From contig DUCA01000172.1 in assembly GCA_012960055.1 (NCBI GenBank), forward strand, positions 1 to 14,642: a stretch of 14,642 bases of DNA, read 5' to 3'. Shown here one piece after another: positions 1-7,023 of this stretch (positions are counted from its first letter, which is position 1; each line of letters starts with the position of its first letter). The translations under genes and the position numbers were made by a program. Source of the stretch: Cycloclasticus sp. Its GTDB lineage: Bacteria; Pseudomonadota; Gammaproteobacteria; Methylococcales; Cycloclasticaceae. The notes beneath the pieces are model-generated. The model was not told the origin of the DNA. It searched no databases and saw nothing but the letters and a program-made list of their open reading frames with translations.

Positions 1-241
1 CTTGCATTATGGGGTTTTTGCGTTTACCTGATTTATAAGCATTTAAAACTTGAACCATGTAATCCGCATGCTGACCGGCAAGGGTAGGAAACATTGGGTT
101 TACACTCACGCCACTTGCTCCATGACAGGCTACACATGCCGTCGCTTTTTCTTCACCTGCCTTAATATCAGCGCCTGCCATCACGTTTGCCGAGGCGGCA
201 ACAATACCTACTGCAAAAATCATTTTAATTAACTGTTTCAT
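1..241 (-). CDS. Class I c-type cytochrome, periplasmic (3' end cut by window)
   Basis: A small secreted monohaem cytochrome c, presumably an electron carrier in the periplasm. Only the first 80 codons are visible; the gene runs off the left edge. The N-terminus (MKQLIKMIFAVGIVAASANV) is a typical signal peptide, with likely cleavage near residue 22-24. The haem-binding motif is CVACH at residues 36-40, followed by a GASGVS loop and the FPTLAGQHADYM segment typical of cytochrome c553/c5-like proteins. M79 in NPIM is the probable sixth haem ligand. The ATG at 241 is preceded by a good Shine-Dalgarno sequence (TTGAGGAAC, about 5 bases upstream). It lies 31 bases downstream of a similar cytochrome gene on the same strand and is probably co-transcribed with it. 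The family is clear; the redox partner is unknown. Confidence 0.88.
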   Translation of the reverse strand, partial: MKQLIKMIFAVGIVAASANVMAGADIKAGEEKATACVACHGASGVSVNPMFPTLAGQHADYMVQVLNAYKSGKRKNPIMQ

Positions 242-272
242 TTTGTTCCTCAATTGACCTATTTAATGGCTT

Positions 273-590
273 CTATTTGCCGTCTTTTTCAAAGTACGCC
301 GCGATGTCTTGCATATCTTGTTCAGATAAATCCGCCACATTTGCAAACATCGTTGCATGATCTCTTGCACCGGATTTATATGCTTTCATTGCCGTAATCA
401 AATACCCAGCGTGTTGACCACCCAATTTTGGCACATGATACGTTGGGTACACATTGTTGTAATTAACCACCCCGTGACAGCCCAAACATGTCTGGCCTTT
501 GATCATACCTGCGGCAGCATCACCCTCTGCATTGGCCGTTACAGAAAACGCCATTCCCACTACTAATAAAATCGCTAATAATCGCTTCAT
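273..590 (-). CDS. Class I c-type cytochrome, periplasmic
   Basis: A 105-residue secreted monohaem cytochrome c. The signal peptide covers about residues 1-21 (MKRLLAILLVVGMAFSVTANA, AxA-type cleavage). The haem motif CLGCH is at residues 35-39, VPKLGGQHAGYL follows at 54-65, and M81 in the HATMF segment is the likely axial ligand. The C-terminal helix (LSEQDMQDIAAYF) is standard for the family. An in-frame start 19 codons upstream exists, but the ATG at 590 is chosen because it gives a clean signal peptide and has a TTGAGG Shine-Dalgarno sequence 4 bases before it. It is the first gene of a two-cytochrome unit. Its QHAGYL and AYKSG segments closely resemble QHADYM and AYKSG in the downstream gene, so the two are probably paralogues. 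They may form a donor pair or function like a split dihaem cytochrome c4; that is inference. Confidence 0.9.
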   Translation of the reverse strand: MKRLLAILLVVGMAFSVTANAEGDAAAGMIKGQTCLGCHGVVNYNNVYPTYHVPKLGGQHAGYLITAMKAYKSGARDHATMFANVADLSEQDMQDIAAYFEKDGK

Positions 591-741
591 TGCCTCAATC
601 TCTCTTGTTTCACTGAAAATATTTTTAATTCGCGTGATTTTACTCAAAACTACTACGTTGTACCAGCATAAACCGAATAATCCACCTTAATATTTACATA
701 AACCTGTTAATATTCTGTCTTTTAAATCATCAGACTTTCAG
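591..741. promoter_or_regulatory. Divergent intergenic region between cytochrome c and grxC
   Basis: AT-rich spacer between two divergently transcribed units, so it should hold promoters for both. Candidate -10-like hexamers are visible (TAATAT near 710 on plus; TAAAAT near 640 on minus). Neither has a well-spaced, good -35 box, so no individual promoter is claimed. No terminator or operator-like palindrome is evident. Confidence 0.3.
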
Positions 742-993
742 ATGTCAAATATCATTATTTACACCACGGAATTTTGCCCTTATTGCGTCCATGTGAAACG
801 CTTGCTGAACCATAAAAATATTGAATTCACCGAAATTGACGTCGGCAAAGAACCGCGAAAGCGCGCCGAAATGATGCAAAAAAGCCAACGAACCACCGTC
901 CCGCAAATTTTTAATGGCACCATCCACATTGGTGATTGCACCGAACTTTACGGCTTTGAAAGTGCAGGTGAATTAGACGTATTGCTTGCATAA
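742..993 (+). CDS. grxC: Glutaredoxin 3 (GrxC)
   Basis: An 83-residue cytosolic glutaredoxin that uses glutathione to reduce protein disulfides and mixed disulfides. It has the dithiol active site CPYC at residues 12-15 right after the first beta strand (NIIIYTTEF), the cis-proline motif TVP at 52-54, and a GDCTEL segment at 64-69 where glutaredoxins have the glutathione-binding G-G/D-x-D-L turn. Length matches bacterial Grx3 (about 83-85 residues). The start at 742 is the only good one, although no strong Shine-Dalgarno sequence is visible. hslR starts 5 bases after its stop, so the two form an operon. In many gammaproteobacteria grxC sits with secB; here it sits with hslR, and secB is not in the window. 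Confidence 0.93.
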   Translation: MSNIIIYTTEFCPYCVHVKRLLNHKNIEFTEIDVGKEPRKRAEMMQKSQRTTVPQIFNGTIHIGDCTELYGFESAGELDVLLA

Positions 994-998
994 TATTT

Positions 999-1397
999 GT
1001 GGCTAAAGAAAAACAAGCGTTGCTAAAACTTCGTTTAGATAAATGGCTTTGGGCTGCCAGGTTTTTTAAAACTCGCCGCTTAGCATCCGACGCCATTTCG
1101 GGCGGCAAAGTTCACGTTAATGGCCAACGGGTTAAGCCCAGTAAAGAAGTTCAAATTAACGATCTCTTGCAAATCAATAAAGTTGGCTACCGTTGGGGGG
1201 GCACAATATTGGGCTTAAACACTCAACGCCGCCCTGCCAGCGAAGCATCAACACTGTACGGAGAAAGTGAAGAAAGCACGGAGCATAGAAAAAAACTTAT
1301 CGCCTTGAACAAAGCCATCTACGCCTCTGCACCCCAGTCTGAACGACCGAATAAAAAGCAACGGCGACAGATTCACCGTTTCAAACAAGCGGACTAA
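999..1397 (+). CDS. hslR: Ribosome-associated heat shock protein Hsp15 (S4 domain)
   Basis: A 132-residue RNA-binding protein. In E. coli, Hsp15 binds free 50S subunits that carry a stalled nascent peptidyl-tRNA and helps recycle them. The S4 domain spans about residues 11-60 (LRLDKWLWAARFFKTR, then SGGKVHVNGQRVKPS). The tail is basic and Lys/Arg-rich (NKKQRRQIHRFK near the end), as in the family. The start is GTG at 999, 5 bases after the grxC stop, with no clear Shine-Dalgarno sequence, so translation is probably coupled to grxC. A TTG at codon 8 is an alternative but would begin right at the S4 domain. The 3' end faces tusE with only 4 bases between the stop codons, leaving no room for a terminator. 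Confidence 0.9.
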   Translation: MAKEKQALLKLRLDKWLWAARFFKTRRLASDAISGGKVHVNGQRVKPSKEVQINDLLQINKVGYRWGGTILGLNTQRRPASEASTLYGESEESTEHRKKLIALNKAIYASAPQSERPNKKQRRQIHRFKQAD

Positions 1398-1401
1398 CGA
1401 C

Positions 1402-1719
1402 CTATATACAGGATGGCGGAATAGGAAGACCCGCATATTTATTCGCGTATTTTAGTGGGCCATCTGGAAATAACTTATAGAGGTAGATCGAGGAGCCCTT
1501 ACTAGCCCCCAAGGATTTTTTTATTGCCTGCCCAAATAACCGCGCATTCGGTTGATGGTTATATTCATCGTAATACGCCTGCATAAAATGGATAATTTCC
1601 CAATGCGCTACTGATAATACCAAACCATCATCCAGCGCCATAGCTTCCGCCACACTTTTCGTCCATTGCGACCGTTGTTTCAAAAAACCGTATTCGTCGC
1701 GATTAAGCTCTGCTAACAT
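1402..1719 (-). CDS. tusE: Sulfur relay protein TusE (DsrC family, single-cysteine form)
   Basis: A 105-residue DsrC/TusE-family protein, probably the last sulfur carrier from the TusBCD complex to MnmA in 2-thiolation of U34 in Lys, Glu and Gln tRNAs. The C-terminal arm is AGLPIPPSCI, with the sulfur-accepting cysteine at C104 as penultimate residue. In true sulfur-oxidation or sulfite-reduction DsrC proteins a second cysteine lies 11 residues earlier; here that position is N93 (KYANKYAG). This points to TusE rather than DsrC. The ATG at 1719 overlaps the tusB stop (TGATG) and is preferred over the TTG just upstream. It is the last gene of tusDCBE. The family assignment is strong; the tRNA role is inferred from the missing second cysteine and the context. 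Confidence 0.9.
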   Translation of the reverse strand: MLAELNRDEYGFLKQRSQWTKSVAEAMALDDGLVLSVAHWEIIHFMQAYYDEYNHQPNARLFGQAIKKSLGASKGSSIYLYKLFPDGPLKYANKYAGLPIPPSCI

Positions 1720-2012
1720 CAAAAAATAGACCTTACTGGATTGTGATTAACGACTAACTCGACAAAACCTGTGTAATCAACGAATTTTATGTGTTTATGA
1801 CAAGCCGCTTCTCGAACACCCCTTGCTTGCATGTCAGGAGACAAGGCGTAAATCGCTGCGGTATTATTATCCGACCTTCGCATAACAGGCGATTCACCAC
1901 ATTCAATAACCGCAAATACCGCATCTTCTATCAACAAAACAACATCATCAGCGGATGCTTTCGCAATGCAACCTCCTATCACGGCACTGTTTTTATTGAT
2001 GATAAATAACAT
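1719..2012 (-). CDS. tusB: Sulfurtransferase complex subunit TusB (DsrH family)
   Basis: A 97-residue subunit of the TusBCD hexamer that passes persulfide sulfur from TusA to TusE. It has the short DsrH/TusB fold: LFIINKNSA at the start, LLIEDAVFAVI around residues 26-36, IYALSPDMQARGV around 54-66, and the family-typical C-terminal VDYTGFVELVVNH. C15 and C38 are present, but neither sits at a position I can confirm as catalytic. Start and stop both overlap neighbours in TGATG arrangements (with tusC upstream and tusE downstream), so translational coupling is expected. Assignment rests on the residue pattern plus gene order. Confidence 0.87.
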   Translation of the reverse strand: MLFIINKNSAVIGGCIAKASADDVVLLIEDAVFAVIECGESPVMRRSDNNTAAIYALSPDMQARGVREAACHKHIKFVDYTGFVELVVNHNPVRSIF

Positions 2013-2368
2013 CAGAAACTAAACACGTGACCTGCAGCATTCATTCGACTTTTAATATCACAACGAGACAGTATGTCCGCAGGAATGAGCAACTGATCTT
2101 CGCTTATGGCTCTTGATTTCATGGATTCTCGTTCAATCAATACATCATTAATATCGTAAATAGCTAAGGCATTTAAAACAGGTATCATATTTTTTAGGCC
2201 AATGACGTCAGCGTGTTGATTTTTCATTAGCGCGTACGCACCATCCCCTTCAAACACTATCAATACGCGTTGATCAAACGCTGCCGCCATCATCGCCATA
2301 TCCAAGAATTCCTGCGCACGCACATTGCCATGAAGCGGTTTATCAATAACAAAAACCAGTGTTTTCAT
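2012..2368 (-). CDS. tusC: Sulfurtransferase complex subunit TusC (DsrF family)
   Basis: A 118-residue subunit of the TusBCD sulfur-relay complex. The N-terminus KTLVFVIDKPLHGNVRAQEF is characteristic of DsrF/TusC: a beta strand followed by the PLHG..RAQE helix start. A helix (LDMAMMAAAFDQRVLIVF) and a GDGAYAL turn follow, as in DsrE-like folds. The chosen ATG at 2368 begins MKTLVF, lies one base after the tusD stop, and has GGTGA about 7 bases upstream as ribosome binding site. A TTG four codons earlier would overlap tusD and is less likely. TusC in E. coli is structural and lacks the active cysteine; the only cysteine here is near the C-terminus (SRCDIKS), consistent with that. Confidence 0.9.
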   Translation of the reverse strand: MKTLVFVIDKPLHGNVRAQEFLDMAMMAAAFDQRVLIVFEGDGAYALMKNQHADVIGLKNMIPVLNALAIYDINDVLIERESMKSRAISEDQLLIPADILSRCDIKSRMNAAGHVFSF

Positions 2369-2369
2369 C

Positions 2370-2762
2370 TTAATCACCAAACGTCACATGACGATCCGAA
2401 TCTATCACGGCTTCCATTAACAAACCGAGTCCCGCTATACGAAAACCGTCGGCTAACGCTTTGTCATAACCGCCCACCTTTTTAGCCACGGACTGTTCCA
2501 ACAAACCTCTTCGTTGCGCCGAGGACACGCACACCACTAAATCAATATTGCTTTGCCTATATAACTCAGACCACCTCTTTACAATATCCCTTTCATCACC
2601 AGGCGGACGAGAATCTCGAAGCGCGTTATAAATCCCATCATGGTAGAAAAACACCCGATAAACCTCATGCCCACTGACTAACGCCGCTTGAATAAAATGC
2701 CACGCCGTATCCGCAGTTTGGTGCTGATATGGACTGGCATTTATTTGAACCGAGATTTTCAT
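2370..2762 (-). CDS. tusD: Sulfurtransferase complex subunit TusD (DsrE family)
   Basis: A 130-residue catalytic subunit of TusBCD. The active-site cysteine lies in DLVVCVSSAQRRG; it is C78, the same number as the sulfur-accepting Cys78 of E. coli TusD. Other family signs are the N-terminal strand MKISVQINASPY, the HEVYRVFFYHDGIYNA segment at about residues 32-47, and the GLGLLMEAVIDSDRHVTFGD C-terminus. It is the first gene of tusDCBE, and its ATG at 2762 is 67 bases from the divergent bepA start. The ribosome binding site is weak. E. coli keeps tusE elsewhere; here all four genes are contiguous, as in dsrEFHC clusters of sulfur oxidisers, but the sequences fit the tRNA-thiolation type. Confidence 0.93.
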   Translation of the reverse strand: MKISVQINASPYQHQTADTAWHFIQAALVSGHEVYRVFFYHDGIYNALRDSRPPGDERDIVKRWSELYRQSNIDLVVCVSSAQRRGLLEQSVAKKVGGYDKALADGFRIAGLGLLMEAVIDSDRHVTFGD

Positions 2763-2829
2763 TTATCTTGCTTTTAAACTCAATTAAACTGGGGTAACAC
2801 CCATAAAAAGGATTGCTCAGCATAATACC
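2763..2829. promoter_or_regulatory. Divergent intergenic region tusD / bepA
   Basis: A 67-base spacer that must carry start signals for both operons. It holds a short inverted repeat (GGGT-AAC-ACCC, around 2793-2802), too small to claim as an operator or terminator. No convincing -35/-10 pair is seen on either strand. Confidence 0.25.
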
Positions 2830-4305
2830 ATGCGTTGTTTTTTTACCATAATTCTCTCGTCGGTTTTCACTATCGTTTTTATGGGTAGCTCACTGCTTTG
2901 GTCGAATGAAAGCGTCGCCAACAACCGAATCAAATTACCTGACATTGGCAACACCTCTAACATCATCATTTCCGGTGAATTAGAAAAAAAACTAGGCAAA
3001 GCATTTCTTCGAAGCATTCGCCGCAGCATCCCTTTAAGCAACGACCAAGAAATTAATGACTACGTTCAGCAACTGGGTGACAAAATCGCCAAATTTAGCG
3101 AACAACCCAATCGAAGTTTTAATTTTTTCGTCGTCCGTGACAACCGCATCAACGCATTTGCCGGCCCCAACGCCAACATCGGTATTAACTCGGGGCTAAT
3201 ACTTGCCACCGAATCAGAGAGTGAATTGGCCTCTGTATTTGCTCATGAAATTGGCCACGTGACCCAACAACATTTACAACGCGCAATTGAAACCGCCAGC
3301 CAAATGTCTTTGCCCAGCGCCGCCGCGACACTGGCCGCTGTTATTTTAGGCGCTGCCGTACCCGGCATAGGTCCCGCCGCCATTCTTGCCGTACAAGCGG
3401 GGCAAGTACAAAAACAAATTAACTTCACCCGCAGCCATGAAGCTGAAGCTGACCGAGTAGGCGTACAAAATTTAGCCGATGCTGGATTTGACCCACGAAG
3501 CATGCCTATATTCTTTGGTCGATTACAAGCAGCCTCGCGTTATTACGGCCAAAAGATGCCTGAAATTTTAAGAACCCACCCCGCCCCTATTTCACGAATT
3601 TCAGACACGTCGGCAAGAGCCGAAAAATACCCATACAAACAAGTAGAAGACTCGCAAGATTTTCGTTTAATTAGAATGAAAATCCGTCTCGCTAAATTGC
3701 GTCAAACCTCTATTGCAGAACTTATAAAGACACTTGAGAACGAATCAAAACAAGGCACGCAAGGCGTTAAAGATGCCGCAAGCTATGGATTAGCCCTCGC
3801 CTTGATGAAAGATCGACAGTTCGGCAAAGCTCGTAATATTTTACGAGCTCTGACTCAACGAAATCCAAAACGATTGCATTATTTAACCGCCTTCGCACTC
3901 AATGAATACCGCGATGAAAAACCTCAGGCCTCGTTAGCGCTATTTCAAAAAGCCAAACAACTCTTCCCCAAAAGTCGGGCGGTAAACCTGCTGTATGCAC
4001 AAGTGTTATTACATAACGGCAAACCGCAACAAGCACTCACCTACTTAAACCATGATTTACAACAATTTAACCCAACACCTAACGTTTTTGATTTATTATC
4101 TATCGCCTACGGACAAGCAAAAAATCCAGTTCGCGGGTTCCAATACAGAGCAGAATATTTTTACTCCTTAGGGTTTACTAAAGACGCTATCATTCAACTT
4201 GAACAAGCCTTACGCGCCGCCGATAATAACTTTTATTTAAGTAGCCAAATTGAAAACCGCATTAATCAATTTCAAGCTGAACTCAATGCACCCCGTTTAC
4301 TTTAA
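2830..4305 (+). CDS. bepA: Periplasmic M48 metalloprotease/chaperone BepA-like, with TPR repeats
   Basis: A 491-residue secreted zinc metalloprotease. E. coli BepA assists LptD assembly at the BAM complex and degrades stalled outer-membrane proteins. An N-terminal signal peptide spans about residues 1-30 (hydrophobic core FFTIILSSVFTIVFMGSSLL). The zinc site is HEIGH at 139-143 (H139, E140, H143), with the third ligand E204 in RSHEAEADRVG. H250 in RTHPAP corresponds to the E. coli His-switch residue (H246) that keeps the protease latent. A hydrophobic Ala/Gly-rich plug lies at about 163-192. The C-terminal half, about 300-480, is helical TPR repeats. Start ATG 2830 gives a clean signal peptide, though the best Shine-Dalgarno-like AAAGGA is rather far upstream. 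An RDD gene follows 15 bases after the stop. Length matches BepA (about 487). Confidence 0.92.
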   Translation: MRCFFTIILSSVFTIVFMGSSLLWSNESVANNRIKLPDIGNTSNIIISGELEKKLGKAFLRSIRRSIPLSNDQEINDYVQQLGDKIAKFSEQPNRSFNFFVVRDNRINAFAGPNANIGINSGLILATESESELASVFAHEIGHVTQQHLQRAIETASQMSLPSAAATLAAVILGAAVPGIGPAAILAVQAGQVQKQINFTRSHEAEADRVGVQNLADAGFDPRSMPIFFGRLQAASRYYGQKMPEILRTHPAPISRISDTSARAEKYPYKQVEDSQDFRLIRMKIRLAKLRQTSIAELIKTLENESKQGTQGVKDAASYGLALALMKDRQFGKARNILRALTQRNPKRLHYLTAFALNEYRDEKPQASLALFQKAKQLFPKSRAVNLLYAQVLLHNGKPQQALTYLNHDLQQFNPTPNVFDLLSIAYGQAKNPVRGFQYRAEYFYSLGFTKDAIIQLEQALRAADNNFYLSSQIENRINQFQAELNAPRLL

Positions 4306-4320
4306 CCGTTAAAACACATC

Positions 4321-4746
4321 ATGAAAGACCATCAAAACCCGCCAGGTATTTTTAAACGACTGGCCGTTATCGTTTACGACCTTTTATTACTTATCGCCGT
4401 TTTTTTTGCGGCAACACTGGCTATCCTTCCTTTCCAAAAAGACAATTTATTCGAACCCAACTCATGGATGTTTTCGGTTTACTTACTGCTCGTTAGCTTT
4501 GTCTTTTATGGCTGGTTTTGGACGCGAGGCGGCCAAACTCTTGGTCTTGTTGCTTGGAAGCTGCAAGTCGTCAACAACAATGGCTCTGCCATTTCTTGGA
4601 AACAAGCATTCATACGCTTTACCACCGCCATCCTTTCTTGGGGGCTATGTGGCGTAGGTATCGCTTGGATGTTATTTAATAAAGACCGCTTGATGTGGCA
4701 CGATATTGCATCAAAAAGCCACTTAGACTGGAAGGAATCTGACTAA
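4321..4746 (+). CDS. RDD family inner-membrane protein
   Basis: A 141-residue integral membrane protein with the RDD-domain pattern: R13 and D20 in FKRLAVIVYD at the start of the first membrane helix, WTRGGQTLGLVAWKLQVV at about 67-84, and a C-terminal MWHDIASKS at 125-133. Three hydrophobic segments are visible, at about 16-38, 51-67 and 100-118. The family's function is mostly unknown; some members are linked to Na+/H+ exchange, which cannot be judged here. It is 15 bases after bepA and likely co-transcribed. Its stop is one base from the stop of convergent lptG, so the two transcripts have no separate terminator. No good ribosome binding site precedes the ATG. Confidence 0.88.
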   Translation: MKDHQNPPGIFKRLAVIVYDLLLLIAVFFAATLAILPFQKDNLFEPNSWMFSVYLLLVSFVFYGWFWTRGGQTLGLVAWKLQVVNNNGSAISWKQAFIRFTTAILSWGLCGVGIAWMLFNKDRLMWHDIASKSHLDWKESD

Positions 4747-4747
4747 A

Positions 4748-5812
4748 TTAATCCATTCTACGGATAGTGAAAACCGATACTGCTAAGGCCAACAAAAAAG
4801 GTAATGACGCGGCAATAACGGGGTTAAATCCATACGCCACACCCACATTTCCAAATAATCGGTCAAGCAAATTAAAACCAATACCAATCAACGCACCAAT
4901 CAAAATGCGCGTCCCCGTACTACCGGCGCGCTTCACCCCCAATACCATGGGTATGGCGATTAACAACATCACTAAAATCACAAACGGACGCACTAACTTA
5001 CCGGTAATGGCCACCAGAAAACGCGATGCGTCTTGTCCATTGTTTTCAAGGAACTGAATATAACTCGCCAAACCAACTATTGATAAACGTTCAGGCTTAA
5101 CAACAATCACATCGAGTAAACTTGGATTAAGTAACGAATCCAATAATGCTGTATCCGAGTTAGAAACATCCACACCTTCATCCGTAATCGTGGTTTGCTG
5201 TATGCCACTAAGCTGCCACTTTTCCTCAACAAAACTAGCGCTCTGCGCGTGTGTTACATATTTCAATTCATTGTTATCTGTCATCTCATATATGCTCATA
5301 TCCTTAAGTTCAGATGAGTTTAAAATTTCACGGATATTTAAATAGGTATTGCCGTCACGCATCCAAAAGCCATATTTTGTTCTCAACGCGACCTGCTCAT
5401 TCTTCGAGGTGAACTTCAGCATTTGCGCAGCCTGCTCCGTTGTTGGCGCCACCACTTCACTGACAAATAACGACACAGCCATCAACAACACACCAACACG
5501 AAGCGCTGCAAAAATAATCTGCCAACGGCTAACACCCGCCGCCCGCATAGCGGTTAATTCGTAATTATTCGCCATACCGCCCAGCGTTATTAAGGCACCC
5601 AATAAGGCAGCTGATGGCAACAATTCATAAAAATTACGCGGCGCAATTAACATCAGATATTTAAGAATCTCTACAAACCCGTACTGGCCTGTACCCATGT
5701 CGTCAATTTCATCAGCAAAAGTAATCACCAAAACCAACGACAATAAAAACGCCATTGCAACTGCGGTACTTTTTAGTATTTCTATCGCAATGTATCTATT
5801 AATGACTTTCAT
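4748..5812 (-). CDS. lptG: LPS export ABC transporter permease LptG
   Basis: A 354-residue inner-membrane permease. With LptF and the ATPase LptB it extracts lipopolysaccharide from the inner membrane and passes it to LptC and the periplasmic bridge. The order is YjgP/YjgQ-like: three N-terminal helices (about 13-33, 60-82, 98-122), a periplasmic beta-jellyroll (about 130-260) and three C-terminal helices (about 272-292, 302-320, 331-350). The cytoplasmic coupling helix that docks on LptB is NNYELTAMRAAGVS (82-95). It starts with an ATG that overlaps the lptF stop in ATGA, so it is translationally coupled. The N-terminus MKVINRYIAIEILKS is typical of LptG. Length matches E. coli LptG (360). 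lptB and lptC are not in the window. Confidence 0.95.
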   Translation of the reverse strand: MKVINRYIAIEILKSTAVAMAFLLSLVLVITFADEIDDMGTGQYGFVEILKYLMLIAPRNFYELLPSAALLGALITLGGMANNYELTAMRAAGVSRWQIIFAALRVGVLLMAVSLFVSEVVAPTTEQAAQMLKFTSKNEQVALRTKYGFWMRDGNTYLNIREILNSSELKDMSIYEMTDNNELKYVTHAQSASFVEEKWQLSGIQQTTITDEGVDVSNSDTALLDSLLNPSLLDVIVVKPERLSIVGLASYIQFLENNGQDASRFLVAITGKLVRPFVILVMLLIAIPMVLGVKRAGSTGTRILIGALIGIGFNLLDRLFGNVGVAYGFNPVIAASLPFLLALAVSVFTIRRMD

Positions 5813-6915
5813 TTCTTCGACAATATGGTGTTTTTAAGATAGCCGAAACCAAGCATTTTGATAACCATGAAACCGGCCAAGCCCATCATCGACAAGTGCA
5901 CCCACCAAACGCCAACCCAAGAGGGGATAGTCCCTTTCACGATCCAAGAGTGAGACAAACTCATGAAGTTTTCAAAAATAATATAAATCAACAACGCCGT
6001 TAATAAATTACCGTACATGCCTGCGCGCGGCGATACACGGCTGATGGGCACCGCCAATAATGCAAACGTGAGTATTGCCAAGGGAAGAGACCACCTGCGC
6101 TGAAGCTCACTGATGGCTCGAGGGGACGTCATTTCCATTAAGACACGGGTCGATTTTTCTTTCGTCTGGAAGGTCACTGCCTTGTCATTCGCTTGAGCCA
6201 CCACCACACCATACTCTTTAAACTTAGTGATTTTATAATCCGCCTGACCCGGCACACCTTCGTAACGATTACCGTCTTTAAGGATAATAAAGCGGTCACC
6301 GGTTTTAGGGTCTACTTTAATTTCACCGCTTTTAGACGAGGTAATACCCAATTTTCCGTGCTGACGGTTTTGAATAAACACGTTCAGCATTTTGTCATCA
6401 TCGGTTATTTCTTCAACATAAAAAACCAAATCGCCACGGCTGTATTCGTTAAAACGCCCATCGGTGATGCCATGAATATCTAGATTCGCCTGATCTGCCG
6501 TTTTTACCCGCTCAACGGCTTGCATTAAAGACGGTGCAGTCACCAGTGATAAATACAACGTGAGTGCAAACAATGGCACCACAAAAATAAAAATTGAACG
6601 ATAAATTTGTTTAAGCCCAACGCCTGCTGAAAATAACGCCGTCATTTCATGGTCACGGTACATCCGCCCCAGCACCATGAGTACCGACAACAATAACGCG
6701 ACAGGAATAATCTTAATAATCAGCAGCAGCATATTAAAGCTGATTAAAGACAGCACGGCATCCGTCGACAACTCCCCCGCCGTTACTTTTGAAAGTAAGC
6801 GCACCAAACGTTGGCTTAATAAAATTACTGACAACACCGTCATCACACCCAGCATCATTTTACTCAGCTGAACAACGAATAAACGGTCAATAATTTTTAA
6901 TTTAAACGCAGACAT
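5809..6915 (-). CDS. lptF: LPS export ABC transporter permease LptF
   Basis: A 368-residue partner of LptG in the LptB2FG transporter. Helices lie near the N-terminus (TVLSVILLSQRLVRLL, then IIKIIPVALLLSVLMVL), with a coupling helix containing RDHEMTALFSAGVG. A periplasmic domain follows (DGRFNEYSRGDLVFYVEE is typical), and the C-terminal helices include the PLAILTFALLAVPISRVSPRAG motif. The ATG at 6915 is preferred because it gives the family's usual short lead-in before the first helix and a length close to E. coli LptF (366). A GTG at 6945 would add ten residues, and there is no strong Shine-Dalgarno sequence to decide. It is divergent from pepA, the arrangement also found in E. coli. Confidence 0.93.
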   Translation of the reverse strand: MSAFKLKIIDRLFVVQLSKMMLGVMTVLSVILLSQRLVRLLSKVTAGELSTDAVLSLISFNMLLLIIKIIPVALLLSVLMVLGRMYRDHEMTALFSAGVGLKQIYRSIFIFVVPLFALTLYLSLVTAPSLMQAVERVKTADQANLDIHGITDGRFNEYSRGDLVFYVEEITDDDKMLNVFIQNRQHGKLGITSSKSGEIKVDPKTGDRFIILKDGNRYEGVPGQADYKITKFKEYGVVVAQANDKAVTFQTKEKSTRVLMEMTSPRAISELQRRWSLPLAILTFALLAVPISRVSPRAGMYGNLLTALLIYIIFENFMSLSHSWIVKGTIPSWVGVWWVHLSMMGLAGFMVIKMLGFGYLKNTILSKK

Positions 6916-7023
6916 CAATGGTGTATTTCGCTTATAGTTAGACACTTAAATCTATGCAGATTATGTTGCCGTATCCTAACGGAAAAGCCAAACAAAAACA
7001 TTACTAATCACTGGGGTCACACC
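6916..7023. promoter_or_regulatory. Divergent intergenic region lptF / pepA
   Basis: A short AT-rich spacer for two divergent transcripts. On the minus strand CATAAT (6964-6959) is a good -10 match, but nothing at the proper distance resembles TTGACA. With it, the RNA would start near 6952, only a few bases before the GTG at 6945, which mildly favours the ATG at 6915 for lptF. The pepA ribosome binding site is probably the GGGG at 7013-7016. Confidence 0.3.

Noticed and set aside
50..690. Plus-strand open frames across the cytochrome genes
   Set aside because: They lie opposite clear cytochrome c genes with signal peptides and CxxCH motifs, and their translations resemble no family I know.
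1402..2762. A dsrEFHC dissimilatory sulfur-oxidation cluster
   Set aside because: TusE has only one of the two DsrC cysteines, and no dsrAB or other dsr genes are visible here.
2793..2802. GGGT-AAC-ACCC inverted repeat between tusD and bepA
   Set aside because: Four-base arms are expected by chance; there is no second copy nearby to suggest an operator.
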